DNA from: Streptomyces sp. NRRL F-5122
GTDB taxonomy: Bacteria; Actinomycetota; Actinomycetes; Streptomycetales; Streptomycetaceae
DNA: 33,436 bases
NCBI RefSeq assembly: GCF_001507435.1
Contig: NZ_LMWH01000269.1
Coordinates: 1-33,436 of the forward strand
Reading direction: 5' to 3'
The notes beneath the pieces are model-generated. The model was not told where the DNA came from. It saw only the letters and a list, made by a program, of their open reading frames with translations, and searched no databases. Shown piece by piece: positions 23,766 through 32,165 of the stretch. The translations under genes and the position numbers were made by a program. How positions within the stretch are numbered: position 1 is the stretch's first letter; each line of letters begins with the position of its first letter.

Positions 23766-24029
23766 GTGCTGACCTGGCATGAGAAGGCGGCCTGCCGGGA
23801 TTGCGATACTGACCTGTTCTTCCCCATCAGCATGCAGGGAGCAGGCCGCCGCCAGGCCGACGAGGCGAAGGCTGTCTGCAGCATGTGCTCCGTCCGCGAG
23901 CAGTGCGCCGACTGGGCGGTAGACACAGCTCAGCAGTACGGGATATGGGGCGGAATGGACGAGGCAGAGCTGGCGCAGGCAACGAGGACTGCTTCACGCT
24001 CCCGACTGCAGCGCCGCCCAGCTCAGTAA
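23766..24029 (+). CDS. WhiB-like (Wbl) iron-sulfur transcription factor
   Basis: An 87-residue Wbl protein. The four cysteines are at Cys10 (with an extra Cys13), Cys38, Cys41 and Cys47; GIWGG is at 59-63, and a basic tail RSRLQRRPAQ follows. GTG 23766 (AAGG seven bases upstream) gives the compact family length. The open frame reaches back to 23637, but that extension is not Wbl-like. It is distinct from the copy at 12403, with a shorter N-terminus and different spacing (Cys10 to Cys38 = 28). Role as for other Wbls: redox- or NO-sensing partner of the main sigma factor. Confidence 0.93.
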   Translation: MLTWHEKAACRDCDTDLFFPISMQGAGRRQADEAKAVCSMCSVREQCADWAVDTAQQYGIWGGMDEAELAQATRTASRSRLQRRPAQ

Positions 24030-24285
24030 CGTCTGGCGGCACTGGCATATGAGTTGACGTGCTCCGGGTTCGCAGTCCCAGACCAGAAGAGACAGAGTTC
24101 GCCAAGGTATGTAGTTCTTTCGACGCCCTCCCACAACGAGGTAAAGGTGGTGCACCTCCGTGTGTCGACAGTGCACTGGTATTCCAGGCCCCGCCGACGA
24201 AACGGTGAGTGAAGGCAGGCGGCGTCCGATGGCTGTGCTGGTCACACCGGGCTAGGCAAGCGGTGGCCCGGAGCGCGTCCGTGTG

Positions 24286-24622
24286 CCGCGCTCGGCCGGC
24301 GGGCGTCCTCGCACTCGGCCGGACCACCTGAGCAGCGACAAGTCGTACAGCTCCCGCCGCAACCGCCGCCTTCTGCGACGTCGGCAGATCAAGCACACAT
24401 CCCCGATCGTCGCGACCAGCAGGCTTATCGGCAAGAGCGTGGCAGCAGAGGCGGTCGGCCCACCGGCTGCAACCGGGGCCGGTATGCCGGCAGGAACGAG
24501 GTCGAACGAGCGATCACACCCTCAAGGGCTTGCGCGCCGCGACCGCTCGATTCGACAAACGGGCCTACGCCTTCCACGGCACGGTGACCGTCACCGCTAT
24601 CCAGCCACGGCTCTGCTCCTGA
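24286..24622 (+). pseudogene. Remnant of a different IS5-family transposase (C-terminal part)
   Basis: RPRTRPDHLSSDKSYSSRRN and LLRRRQIKHT in one frame, DRRDQQAYRQERGSRGGRPT and RYAGRNEVERAI in a second, then LKGLRAATARFDKRAYAFHG and TVTVTAI in a third, stopping at 24622. This is the third-catalytic-Glu end (NEVERAI) of an IS5-type transposase with two frame changes and no N-terminus. It is unrelated in sequence to the copy at 17456-18221. Confidence 0.85.
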
Positions 24623-24654
24623 GCCCTCCGCGCCTACTCTCGATCTACCCCGGC

Positions 24655-25401
24655 CTACCGCAGGACGGGGCAGTTGGCGGATGAGTACTCGTCCGCGATG
24701 TTGAACACGGCGGCACAGACTGGGCATTCGGTCTTGCCGAAGAGGTAGGCAATTCCGTCGGCGAGGGCCTCGTGCCCGTCGCGGACGGCAGTCTCGTGCA
24801 TCCACCGGCCAATGCCGGAGAGTTCCTCGGAGGACGCCGGCCAAAGGCCGCGACGATCAACGTCGCCCAGGTGCCAGTCCCGGATCGCCGAATAGCAACC
24901 GTAGTCACCAATGGCGATCGTCACTTCCACGGCGCAGTTGGGGCAGGCCAGGTGGTAGAAGTCGTCCGTGAAGTCCCCCAGGACGGCACTCCAGTGATAC
25001 TCCTCCTTGGCCGCGAGCAAATCGAGGAGGGGCGCGAGGTAGCCGACCGGCCGTGACTGCAGATGCCGGTCCAACAACTCGCGGAACTCCACAATCACGT
25101 CGGCGCAGTCCGCCAGCAGTTCGTCGCAGCCGTGGTGTCCAGCCGCGCGTCGCAGGATCGCTCCGGCCAGACCACGCGCCCGCGCGCTCCTCGAGGCGAT
25201 ACCTATCAGGCGCGGCAGGGCAGCAAAGCTGGCCGGGAAGACGAGGTCGTGTTCGAGGACCAGCCGGTACCCCAGCTCGTCCCATGCTTCGGCGTTGTCC
25301 TCGAGCTCCACCAGTTCCAGAAGTGCGGGGACGCGATCGACATCCCCGTAGCAGTCGTGCATCTGCGTCCAGTTCACCACCTGGGCATTAAAGCGCCCCA
25401 T
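24655..25401 (-). CDS. Hypothetical protein with two CxxC knuckles
   Basis: A 248-residue protein. The first ~140 residues are helical and repeat-like (VDRVPALLELVELEDNAEAW, FAALPRLIGIASRSARARGL, AGYxG-free HEAT-type composition), followed by LAPLLDLLAAKEEYHWSAVL. Then come two cysteine pairs, CPNCAVEVTIAIGDYGCY and CPVCAAVFNIADEYSSANCP, that probably bind zinc. I do not know the family; similar streptomycete proteins of unknown role exist. ATG 25401 was taken because the earlier codons (open to 25587) look random, but its ribosome site is weak. Confidence 0.7.
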   Translation of the reverse strand: MGRFNAQVVNWTQMHDCYGDVDRVPALLELVELEDNAEAWDELGYRLVLEHDLVFPASFAALPRLIGIASRSARARGLAGAILRRAAGHHGCDELLADCADVIVEFRELLDRHLQSRPVGYLAPLLDLLAAKEEYHWSAVLGDFTDDFYHLACPNCAVEVTIAIGDYGCYSAIRDWHLGDVDRRGLWPASSEELSGIGRWMHETAVRDGHEALADGIAYLFGKTECPVCAAVFNIADEYSSANCPVLR

Positions 25402-25779
25402 CGCAGCCCAGGTGGAGGCATCTGTCCCTGACCCACAGGACAAACCCCGCTGTCTGACGAAGTGACCTGCGTCAGTCGGTCGTCTTCCGCCTCGTAGGGG
25501 TCTTGCCGCGCCCAGGGGGATCATCAACGAAGTGCTGCCGCTCATGTCGAGACACGCTGCGCTCCTCGTGTGCATCACGGGCAGCACGACTTGGTCGCAC
25601 CGGCGACGGCTCGCGACAACCCCGGAGCGCGCCTGTACATGTACAGGCGGGCGAGCGGGCCGTGCAGCCTATGATGGCGTACCAACGAAGGGCTCGGGGG
25701 AGGCGCCCTGTCAGCGCGTAGCCGTCGATGTGCCCGTCGGAGGCGGCTGCTTTGACAACTCCTTGCACGGAGCACAGTT
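25402..25779. other. Intergenic stretch with a long palindrome
   Basis: 378 bp downstream of the sigma factor gene and upstream of the CxxC protein. No gene seen. It contains the palindrome at 25630-25649. Confidence 0.5.
25630..25649. promoter_or_regulatory. Perfect 20-bp palindrome, possible operator
   Basis: CGCCTGTACATGTACAGGCG reads the same on both strands without a spacer. It is about 230 bp upstream of the CxxC protein start and 130 bp beyond the sigma factor stop. A regulator dimer site is likelier than a terminator because there is no loop. The regulator is unknown. Confidence 0.45.
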
Positions 25780-26514
25780 TCAGCGTGCAGCGCTGAGGAG
25801 GCCGTTAGCGACCAGTCTGGCCCGCAGCTTCTTGCGTGCGTCGAACATGGTCTTGTACAGGGCGTTCCGGTTCGTTTCCAGCTCGTCGGCCAGCGTCTCT
25901 AGGGGGACGCCCCCGACGAGCGCGGTGAAGACCTGTCGCTGTCGCGCGCTCAACGCTGTCTCGACAGCCTCCCGGACAGCCTCGATTAGTTCCTGGGCTT
26001 GCCAGTGGCTGACGGGGTCGATGCCAGAGTGGTCTGGCACCTGCGCCCATTCGTCCAGATCGAACCGGGCGGTTGAGGTGCGCCAGAAGTGGCGGCCGAG
26101 CTTGCTGGAAACTTCAAGCACCACGAACCGGAAGGCCCAAGTGGTAAACCTGGCGTCACCCCGAAAGTCGTGGATCTTATGCGTGATCCTCATCAGGGCG
26201 TCAGCAGCCGCTTGGTGGGCGAGGTCGTTCAGCTCCGGTCCTGTGATCCGATAACGAGGTCCTCGGCGGAACACATCATCCATCGCGATCCGAACCAGCA
26301 ATGCATGCAGGCGCGCACAGGCTTGCTCGTACTCCGGCCCAGTCCCGTCTTCCAACGCGTTAACCCATGCGGCGGATTCCGGGTCCAACTGTCCCGGAGT
26401 TCTAGAAATCCTTTCTTTCGGAGCCCCGCCGCCGCTTCTGGCAGCGTTGCTCGGACCCGAGTGACACATTATTTTGGCGTCCGCAGAGTGCATAGCTCTC
26501 AATCCCCAGGTCAT
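25780..26514 (-). CDS. RNA polymerase sigma-70 family (ECF-like) sigma factor
   Basis: A 244-residue protein with region 2 in DLAHQAAADALMRITHKIHD and FRGDARFTTWAFRFVVLEVS, where the F-x-TWxFR segment is the core-binding and -10 recognition part. Region 4 is in ALSARQRQVFTALVGGVPLE and TLADELETNRNALYKTMFDA (HTH). It is longer at the N-terminus than most ECF factors (~70 extra residues with low conservation). No anti-sigma gene is next to it. The start is uncertain: ATG 26514 has no clear ribosome site, and ATG 26493 or 26469 are possible. Confidence 0.9.
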   Translation of the reverse strand: MTWGLRAMHSADAKIMCHSGPSNAARSGGGAPKERISRTPGQLDPESAAWVNALEDGTGPEYEQACARLHALLVRIAMDDVFRRGPRYRITGPELNDLAHQAAADALMRITHKIHDFRGDARFTTWAFRFVVLEVSSKLGRHFWRTSTARFDLDEWAQVPDHSGIDPVSHWQAQELIEAVREAVETALSARQRQVFTALVGGVPLETLADELETNRNALYKTMFDARKKLRARLVANGLLSAAR

Positions 26515-26544
26515 CTTGTACTAACAAGCTAACCACAGGGTTAT

Positions 26545-26943
26545 CTACACGCCGTCTACGCTAAATCGTCGCTTGGATCTTCGAGGCACACGACCTTTTC
26601 GCATGCGCCAGGCTGCTACGCAGCCCCAGAGGAATATTCGGCAGTCCGCCGTGGCCTGTCGACACGTCCGCCTGGACGTGTGGCTTCGGAGCCTTACCTG
26701 CCGAGGTTCTCTATGGTGTGTACTTCTCGAGCGCGTACCAGGCAGCAGCCTACGTAGCTGCCAGCGTCCTCTGTGAATGCGCCGTATCAAGTTCCCGCGG
26801 AGGTTCTCATGGTCTCTGTCGCTTTGAGGTGAGAGACCTTGGAAATCTACCAGGTCGATGGCGAGGATGGCGGAATTTATGGAAGACGGCTTTGCGGTCA
26901 GGTTCGAGAGGTGCTCGAGCGTGTCGGACTCGACTGACCTCAT
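26545..26943 (-). pseudogene. Possible remnant of a regulatory gene
   Basis: The first ~55 codons from 26943 (LSNLTAKPSSINSAILAIDL, then VDFQGLSPQSDRDHENLRGN and LIRRIHR) resemble the start of nucleotide-cyclase-like streptomycete proteins, which open with an AIDVxxF-type strand and a helix. After this the frame turns into Arg-rich random-like sequence. The local base composition is less GC-rich than neighbouring genes. Identification is weak. The flank 26944-27335 shows nothing else except a GACCAG-AA-CTGGTC repeat at 27056-27069. Confidence 0.3.
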
Positions 26944-27335
26944 CGCTGTAGGTGTACAGGTGCCGAGGTGCGGAACTTGCTACTCCTCCAATTCTGGTGT
27001 AAGGCACTGACGCTGACGGAACTGCTTCTTACCGCAGATGTCTAATGTTTTGACTGACCAGAACTGGTCGAATTAAGCGTGGGCTCGAATGTATGCGTAC
27101 CTATAGCAGGTTTTCGGCGTCTGCTGGGTTGCATATAAGGCGCCTGCCAGCGGTGTGAAGGGCCCGACTGTGCTCACCATCGAACTTTCGTGACGATCCA
27201 CCGATGTAGTCGATGGTCGTCACGTTCTCTCAGGCTGATGGTGGGGAGGCCCAGGGCCCAAGTCGTCCCGGATAGACGCCGGGTTCCACTGCTCCGGTCT
27301 GGACTCGTCCGTTGTACAGGTTGGAAGGTTGCTGG

Positions 27336-28165
27336 TCAGCCCAAGTTCGGCAGGAGTGCGAGTCGTCTGAGGGCGGTGATGACCCCACCGGCTCGACGCC
27401 AGTGGCGCATGAAGCGGAAGACGCGGCGCCGGCCGGTGGTGACAAACTGACCAGCCGCGGAGAACAAGCGGAACCGCCGACTGCGGGGTACGAAGAGATC
27501 GACATGGCCAGTCAGGGCTAGGATGAGCATCTAAGCCAGCAGGTCGAGCGCGATCCGGACTCGAGCCAGACCCCGTTCTGGACCATTTCGTGTAGAAACA
27601 GGTTGCGCGATCCGGCCTTCGGTCCGGGACCGCAGCCGGTGGCCGAACTCGAGCCGGGAGATCAGTCGGTCGCTGGTGCTGGTGGCGAAGCAGATGATCC
27701 ACATGCCGTCGGCGTTGATGATCCTCAACTGGACGCCGGAATATGTTCGTTCCTTGCAGAGGATCGCCGGTATGCCTTTTGGCCAGCTTTCAAGGAAGTT
27801 GCCGCTGAGCTCGGCAACCCATGCTCCGTCGCAGACCTCGCCACCCGTTTTGGCTGCCGGGATCCAGATCGATGCTGAGATCTTCAGGATGTGCTGGCGG
27901 ATGGCGTCTGTGATCACCATGCCTACGAAGTAGGACAGTGAGCTGCCAGGCAAGCCAGGCCACGAACTGGTGGGTGCCGCCGGCGGAGTCGCGGCGGATC
28001 AGTGTCTGCCGCCCGCACCGGAAATTCTTGGACGGTTAGGCGAGGGCCAGGCGAGCGGCCTCGATGCAGGCGGCGTCACTGTTCGAGCCTGCGTAACCTG
28101 GGCTGCGCAGAGCGGCGACGAATCGACGATCCCGCCCGGCCCATGGTCCACGAACCCTGTCAGGG
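27336..28165 (-). pseudogene. IS1380-family transposase remnant, downstream part
   Basis: On the minus strand from 28165: FVDHGPGG, then LRSPGYAGSNSDAACIEAAR, LIRRDSAGGTHQFVAWLA, SLSYFVGMVITDAIRQHILK, GGEVCDGAWVAELSGNFLES, RLISRLEFGHRLRSRTEGRI, and finally MLILALTGHVDLFVPRSRRF through FVTTGRRRVFRFMRHWRRAG to a stop at 27336. The order is that of an IS1380 transposase, spread over three frames by several indels. The gene continues on the other side of the IS3 (29492 onwards). Confidence 0.88.
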
Positions 28166-28196
28166 TGAGGTTCCCCCGCTGTACGGGAGTGGTTGA

Positions 28197-29117
28197 CTAG
28201 CTGGTCAGGGCGGGTTGACGCGGTTTCAGGTTCACTTGTTCGGTCGCTGCCTGGTCGGCGTAGTGCTTCTCTTCGTACTCGATCGGACTGAGGTAGCCGA
28301 GCCGCTTCTGGATGCGGCGGGGGTTGTAGAAGCCGTCGATGTACTCGAAGAGTGCGAGGTTCGCTTCGGCTCTGGTGGCGAAGACGCGGCCGCGGATGCA
28401 CTCGGTCTTGATCACCATCCACATGTTCTCCGCCAGGGCGTTGTCGAAAGAGTCGCCGACCGAGCCCATGGACGCCTGAATACCGGCCCTGACCAGGCGT
28501 GTCGTGAGTTTCACGGACGTGTACTGACAGCCGTGATCCGCATGATGAATGAGCTCACCGGGGGCGACTTCGCGGCTGGCCAGGGCGTACTCCAGCGAGG
28601 TCAAGACCAGGTCCGCGTCCGCGCGAGCGGAAGTCTCCCAGGCCACGACCCGGCGGGAGAACGCGTCGCGGATCGCGGACAGCCACAGTGGTCCCTCCAG
28701 CGTCGTGACCATCGTCAGGTCGGTGACCCACAACCGGTTCGGCCCGTCCGCGGTGAAGTCGCGTTGCACCAGGTCAGGGGCAAGTTCGGCGTCCGGGTCA
28801 CGTTGGGTGAAGCCCTTGGTGCGGCGGGGGCTGATCCCGGCGAGGCCAGCTTCACGCATGAGCCGCTCGACCCGTTTGCGGCCGACGCGAGTGCCTTCGC
28901 GTTTGAGGACGGCGTGCATGCGGGGTGATCCGTAGATCCCGCCGGACTCGGCGTGGACCTGGCGGATCTTCCCGGTGAGCGCGGCGTCCTGGCGGCGGCG
29001 CTCGCACGGCGCCTTCTCGGCTTGGCGCCAGCGGTAGTAGGTGGAGGAGGGGATGGAAACTTCCCGGAGTACGGGCTCGACCCCCAGGTGCGGGTGCTCG
29101 TCGAGGAGCGCGGTCAC
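28197..29117 (-). CDS. IS3-family transposase OrfB (DDE integrase)
   Basis: A 306-residue rve-type integrase. An HTH_21 segment lies near 50-85 (IRQVHAESGGIYGSPRMHAV). The DDE triad is in LWVTDLTMV, HHADHGCQYTS and FDNALAENMWMVIKTE, and the tail FYNPRRIQKRLGYLSPIEYE is typical. GTG 29117 overlaps the orfA stop by four bases. In IS3 elements the active enzyme is usually an OrfAB fusion made by -1 frameshifting; a T6C run at 29147-29153 in the orfA end is a candidate slip site. All catalytic residues are intact. Confidence 0.95.
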   Translation of the reverse strand: MTALLDEHPHLGVEPVLREVSIPSSTYYRWRQAEKAPCERRRQDAALTGKIRQVHAESGGIYGSPRMHAVLKREGTRVGRKRVERLMREAGLAGISPRRTKGFTQRDPDAELAPDLVQRDFTADGPNRLWVTDLTMVTTLEGPLWLSAIRDAFSRRVVAWETSARADADLVLTSLEYALASREVAPGELIHHADHGCQYTSVKLTTRLVRAGIQASMGSVGDSFDNALAENMWMVIKTECIRGRVFATRAEANLALFEYIDGFYNPRRIQKRLGYLSPIEYEEKHYADQAATEQVNLKPRQPALTS

Positions 29118-29422
29118 CTGGGCCGGGTCGGGTCGAGCTGGGCCGCGAAAAAAGCCGAGGCTGTCCGCAGGACGTCGTTTGCCCGCTTGAGCTGAGCGTT
29201 CTCCTTCCGCAGGGCGGCAAGCTCCTCGCGCTCGGCGGTGGTGAGCATGTCGCCTCTCTCGCCGGCGTCGGCCTCGGCCTGCCGGATCCAGTTGCGCAGA
29301 GCCTCGTGGTGCACGCCGAGCTCCTCAGCCATGCGTCGGATGACGGGCTTCGGCTCGGCAGCGCGGTACATCCGCACCGCACGATCACGCAACTCCAACG
29401 GGTACTTCCTCGGGGCAGGCAT
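29114..29422 (-). CDS. IS3-family OrfA (HTH, leucine zipper)
   Basis: A 102-residue protein. KYPLELRDRAVRMYRAAEPK through HHEALRNWIRQAEADAG is the HTH_Tnp_1 domain that binds the terminal repeats. ELAALRKENAQLKRANDVLR is a leucine-zipper coiled coil. ATG 29422 has GAGGAG eight bases upstream and fits the family start MPAPRKYP; the frame is open to 29476 without support. Its last codons overlap the start of orfB. Confidence 0.95.
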   Translation of the reverse strand: MPAPRKYPLELRDRAVRMYRAAEPKPVIRRMAEELGVHHEALRNWIRQAEADAGERGDMLTTAEREELAALRKENAQLKRANDVLRTASAFFAAQLDPTRPR

Positions 29423-29491
29423 CGTCAGATCTCCTCTCGCGAGATCCATCTGACCCCCTGTCACCCCACCCCGCATCTCGGGGGAACCTCA

Positions 29492-29650
29492 GGGGGTGGT
29501 CAGCCTAGTTCTTCCTTCAGGTTGGGGCCTGCGTCCTGCCTGTCGGAGTGAGCGACGACCCGAACTCCATCCAGGTGGTCGCATCGATTCTTGGCCTGCT
29601 GGCCGGTCTACACGACACCTGGAGCAGCCTGCCTGACTGTCGGCTGCCGG
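29492..29650 (-). pseudogene. IS1380-family transposase remnant, upstream part
   Basis: On the minus strand, LDGVRVVAHSDRQDAGPNLK near 29510-29575, followed by EELG and (one frame over) DHPLTG, corresponds to the VxDxDxTVVxxHSxKxxAxPxxK...FHPL part of IS1380 transposases. It joins the FVDHGPGG at 28150-28165 when the IS3 is taken out. Further upstream the similarity fades. Confidence 0.75.
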
Positions 29651-29704
29651 TTGACACCGGTCGTCTCTTCCTTGCGGCTCAAGTCGAGGCGGTCGGGACG
29701 GCCC

Positions 29705-30166
29705 TCAGGAGCCGTCGCTGGTTTCAGGCACGATATGGACAGCTGCCTCCTCAGCTGAGGCAGCGCCGCCGTCGATCCCGACGTCCCGTGCCCAGTAGTC
29801 GTCACCGTCGTATCCGGTGGCGTCAATGCCTGTATCCCAGCTGAGGAGCCGTCCAGCGCGCTCATCGCCGACCTGGTCATCGATGAGTTCGCCATCCGTG
29901 TCGACCGTGTCACCCAGCCCGTCGCCGTCGTCTGACGTGCTCACCTCCGGCACCTCTCGCTTCAGGCGGTGTGCGAGGTCTTCGTGAGAGGCCCCCTCTC
30001 TCGCGGTCAGCCCCCACTCGTTGACGGCTATGGGCGCTTCGGCAGGCGAGTAGCCGCTGTCCAGGACATCTTCGCCGAGCTCGTCCTCGTCGAATTCCTC
30101 TTGCTCACGCAGCAGGTGGGAGGCACCAAGGTCCTCGAAGTCCGGACGGTCGTCAGGTGAAGTCAT
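29705..30166 (-). CDS. DUF5709 domain protein
   Basis: A 153-residue very acidic protein. EDVLDSGYSPAEAPIAVNEW (about 33-52), LTAREGASHEDLAHRLKREV, DGELIDDQVGDERAGRLLSW and VGIDGGAASAEEAAVHIV form the DUF5709 pattern, found in streptomycetes and relatives, without known function. ATG 30166 (GGAG six bases upstream) is preferred over ATG 30178. It is complete, stands alone, and starts about 540 bp after the IS3. Confidence 0.88.
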   Translation of the reverse strand: MTSPDDRPDFEDLGASHLLREQEEFDEDELGEDVLDSGYSPAEAPIAVNEWGLTAREGASHEDLAHRLKREVPEVSTSDDGDGLGDTVDTDGELIDDQVGDERAGRLLSWDTGIDATGYDGDDYWARDVGIDGGAASAEEAAVHIVPETSDGS

Positions 30167-30336
30167 CTTGGTCTCCATGCCGTAGGGGTGTCTGGCAACA
30201 CAGGCGTCGTGCCCTTGTTGGCAGTGTGGCGCCAGAGGTTGTCATTCAAGCGGCTTGATGTGCACGAGGCATCTATCCGAGATAGTCACTGAGCCCCCGC
30301 CGCCTGTACGGAGCCCGTGCGATCCGCCTCTCGCCT

Positions 30337-30676
30337 TCAGCTTCGTATGCCACCCCAGCTTCCGGGGTGGCTGGAGTCGACCAGCCCCGCGAAGCCAGCC
30401 TTCTCCTTGATGGAGCGGTCGACAATCCCAGAGTACTTAGTGATCGTGGCACCATCGGTCCTGAGGTCGTCAGGGCCGTACCGCATCAGCAGCTTGGATC
30501 AGTCACGTTCTCGGGAACCTTCCCGGATCGCTGTATGAATCAAGACGTATCGCCAGTCGTCCGTCCCGTAGACGAGCGTGCATAGCGCCTGCGCACCGTA
30601 GGGCAACTCGTAGAACCGGCCTTCAAGGTTCTCTGAAACCTCGACTGCCCGTCAGCTCCTGCTGATGGCCCGTCAT
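30337..30676 (-). pseudogene. Broken gene of unknown family
   Basis: ATG 30676 (GAGG upstream) starts MTGHQQELTGSR; after a one-base shift near 30640 the frame reads LEGRFYELPYGAQALCTLVY and GTDDWRYVLIHTAIREGS. A TGA interrupts at about 30498-30500 and the same frame goes on with SKLLMRYGPDDLRTDGATIT, KYSGIVDRSIKEKAGFAGLV and stops at 30337. The protein would be about 113 residues. The sequence is clearly coding in character, but I do not recognise it. Confidence 0.6.
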
Positions 30677-31156
30677 GGTTAGCCTCACACCCAGCACGAG
30701 ACATGACGCCGAGGCCGACGCTGCACGTGTTCCTTGCGTCCGTCCCCGAGGGAGCCCTCGTTCTCCTACGCGGCGCTGAAGAGACAACTCCAGCCGAGAC
30801 AGCAAGCCTGGCTCTGACCGCGCGTATAGGCATACAGCATGCCCTCGCGCTGTCCGCCACACGGGCGTCGGCTCAGAGAAGAGCCGCGGCTCGTGCACCG
30901 GCTCGCCGGCGTCCAACACTCGGCTTGCACCCTGCCCGCCTACGGGTAGGGAGGTAAGAAATCTACTGCTGAAGCAGCTAACTATGTGAGGGCGAGTCGT
31001 CCGCGTTTGGCTGGCGTCTTGGGGCCCCTCCCCACCACCACATTCGCCTTGGCTTCGTGGCCAGGCGAGTGTGACTCTCGCCGTCGGCGGCTGTGTCACA
31101 TCTGGGGACCGGGTCCTCAGGCTCCAGGTTGAAGCCTCGTAGACAGGGAGTGTGCT
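30677..31156. other. Intergenic stretch before msrA
   Basis: 480 bp holding no recognised gene. A plus-strand frame at 30703-30957 has a plausible start but random-like composition. It must carry the msrA promoter. Confidence 0.35.
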
Positions 31157-31666
31157 GTGGTAGCGGAAAGAGAAAAGGTAGTGCTGGCTGGTGGCTGCTT
31201 CTGGGGGATGCAGGAACTATTCCGCACGTTTCCGGGGGTTGTGGAGACGCGTGTCGGCTACACCGGGGGTGAGGTCGTCAACCCAACTTACCGCAGTCAT
31301 GGAAGCCACGCCGAAGGGATCGAGATCACCTACGACCCCGCCAGAACAACCTACCGTGCCCTTCTGGAGTTCTTCTTCCAGATCCATGATCCCACCACGA
31401 TGAACCGGCAAGGCAACGACATCGGAACGAGCTACAGATCTGCCATCTTCTACCTGAACGACGAGCAGCGCCGCGTAGCCGAGACAACGATTGCCGACAT
31501 CGAGGCGTCTGGACTGTGGCCCGGCAAGGTGGTCACTGAGGTAGTACCTGCCGGAACCTTCTGGACGGCAGAGCCTCAGCACCAGGACTACCTCCAACGC
31601 TACCCGAACGGCTACACATGCCACTACATTCGTAAGGCCTGGCAACTACCCAAGACACCGGCCTGA
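31157..31666 (+). CDS. msrA: Peptide-methionine (S)-S-oxide reductase MsrA
   Basis: A 169-residue Msr[18 protein letters not shown] holds the catalytic Cys14 in GCFWG, then [24 protein letters not shown] and [20 protein letters not shown], all family-conserved; it ends with [18 protein letters not shown]. It reduces methionine-S-sulfoxide in oxidised proteins and is recycled by thioredoxin. The thioredoxin gene lies convergently only 71 bp away. GTG 31157 has GGGAG seven bases upstream. No MsrB is present. Confidence 0.96.
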   Translation: MVAEREKVVLAGGCFWGMQELFRTFPGVVETRVGYTGGEVVNPTYRSHGSHAEGIEITYDPARTTYRALLEFFFQIHDPTTMNRQGNDIGTSYRSAIFYLNDEQRRVAETTIADIEASGLWPGKVVTEVVPAGTFWTAEPQHQDYLQRYPNGYTCHYIRKAWQLPKTPA

Positions 31667-31674
31667 CCAGTAGC

Positions 31675-31711
31675 GAGGCTGCTCCCGTCGAAGTGTGACG
31701 GGAACAGCCTC
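31675..31711. terminator. Bidirectional terminator between msrA and trxA
   Basis: A 15-bp stem (31675-31689 with 31697-31711, one mismatch) around a 7-base loop, centred between the msrA stop (31666) and the thioredoxin stop (31738). Confidence 0.8.
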
Positions 31712-31737
31712 AGCGAAGCGTTGATTAGGCCACGTGC

Positions 31738-32064
31738 CTAAAGGAACTCCCTCAGATCCCGTTCAAGGACGCCCTTCGGCTGGGCGCCGATCACCGTCTT
31801 GACCACCTTGCCGTCTCGGTAGACGTTGAGCGTGGGGATCGACCTAATGTCGTACCGCTCTGCAGTGCGCGGGCTCAGGTCGACGTTCAGCTGAACTATC
31901 TCGATCTTGTCCTTGTGCTCGGCAGCCAGCTGCTCCAGCACTGGCGCCACCAAGCGGCAGGGCCCGCACCACTCGGCCCAGAAGTCGACGAGAATCGGCT
32001 TGTCGCTAGCGAGCACCTCCTCGGCGAACGTTTCGTCAGTGACGTCTCTCAAGTTGCCTGCCAT
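31738..32064 (-). CDS. trxA: Thioredoxin
   Basis: A 108-residue classical thioredoxin. VDFWAEWCGPCRLVAPVLEQ holds the redox pair Cys33-Gly-Pro-Cys36. IRSIPTLNVYRDGKVV has the cis-proline, and a C-terminal helix closes the fold. It supplies electrons to enzymes such as MsrA and peroxiredoxins. ATG 32064 has AGAGGGG upstream; the frame is open to 32223 without support. It follows the SDR gene by 101 bp on the same strand, likely one transcript. No thioredoxin reductase is next to it, so it must use one elsewhere. Confidence 0.96.
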   Translation of the reverse strand: MAGNLRDVTDETFAEEVLASDKPILVDFWAEWCGPCRLVAPVLEQLAAEHKDKIEIVQLNVDLSPRTAERYDIRSIPTLNVYRDGKVVKTVIGAQPKGVLERDLREFL

Positions 32065-32165
32065 ACGGTGCCCCTCTCTGCGCGGGTATTGCGATGGGTA
32101 AGGTTCACGGGCCCGCCCGCCCGGAGCAGGGGTGCTCCGGGCGGAACGCAACCAGCTGACCGGCG

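Larger units (their letters stand above)
28166..29491 (-). mobile_element. Complete IS3-family insertion sequence
   Basis: Terminal inverted repeats begin TGAGGTTCCCCCG at 28166 and, as reverse complement, at 29491 (13 identical bases, then imperfect). GGG flanks both sides (28163-28165 and 29492-29494) as a 3-bp target duplication. The element is 1326 bp with overlapping orfA and orfB on the minus strand. Removing it with one GGG rejoins the IS1380 frame as DHPLTGFVDHGPGG, which proves the borders. Confidence 0.95.

Noticed and set aside
23994..24245. Minus-strand frame with HTEVHHLYLVVGGRRKNYIP and two cysteine pairs
   Set aside because: Looks slightly protein-like, but it has low third-position GC, no clear start, and overlaps the end of the Wbl gene.
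27056..27069. GACCAG-AA-CTGGTC inverted repeat
   Set aside because: Short, with no gene start nearby to regulate; it could arise by chance in this stretch.
30703..30957. 84-codon plus-strand frame before msrA
   Set aside because: Plausible start, but Ala/Arg-rich tail, no ribosome site and no recognised motif.
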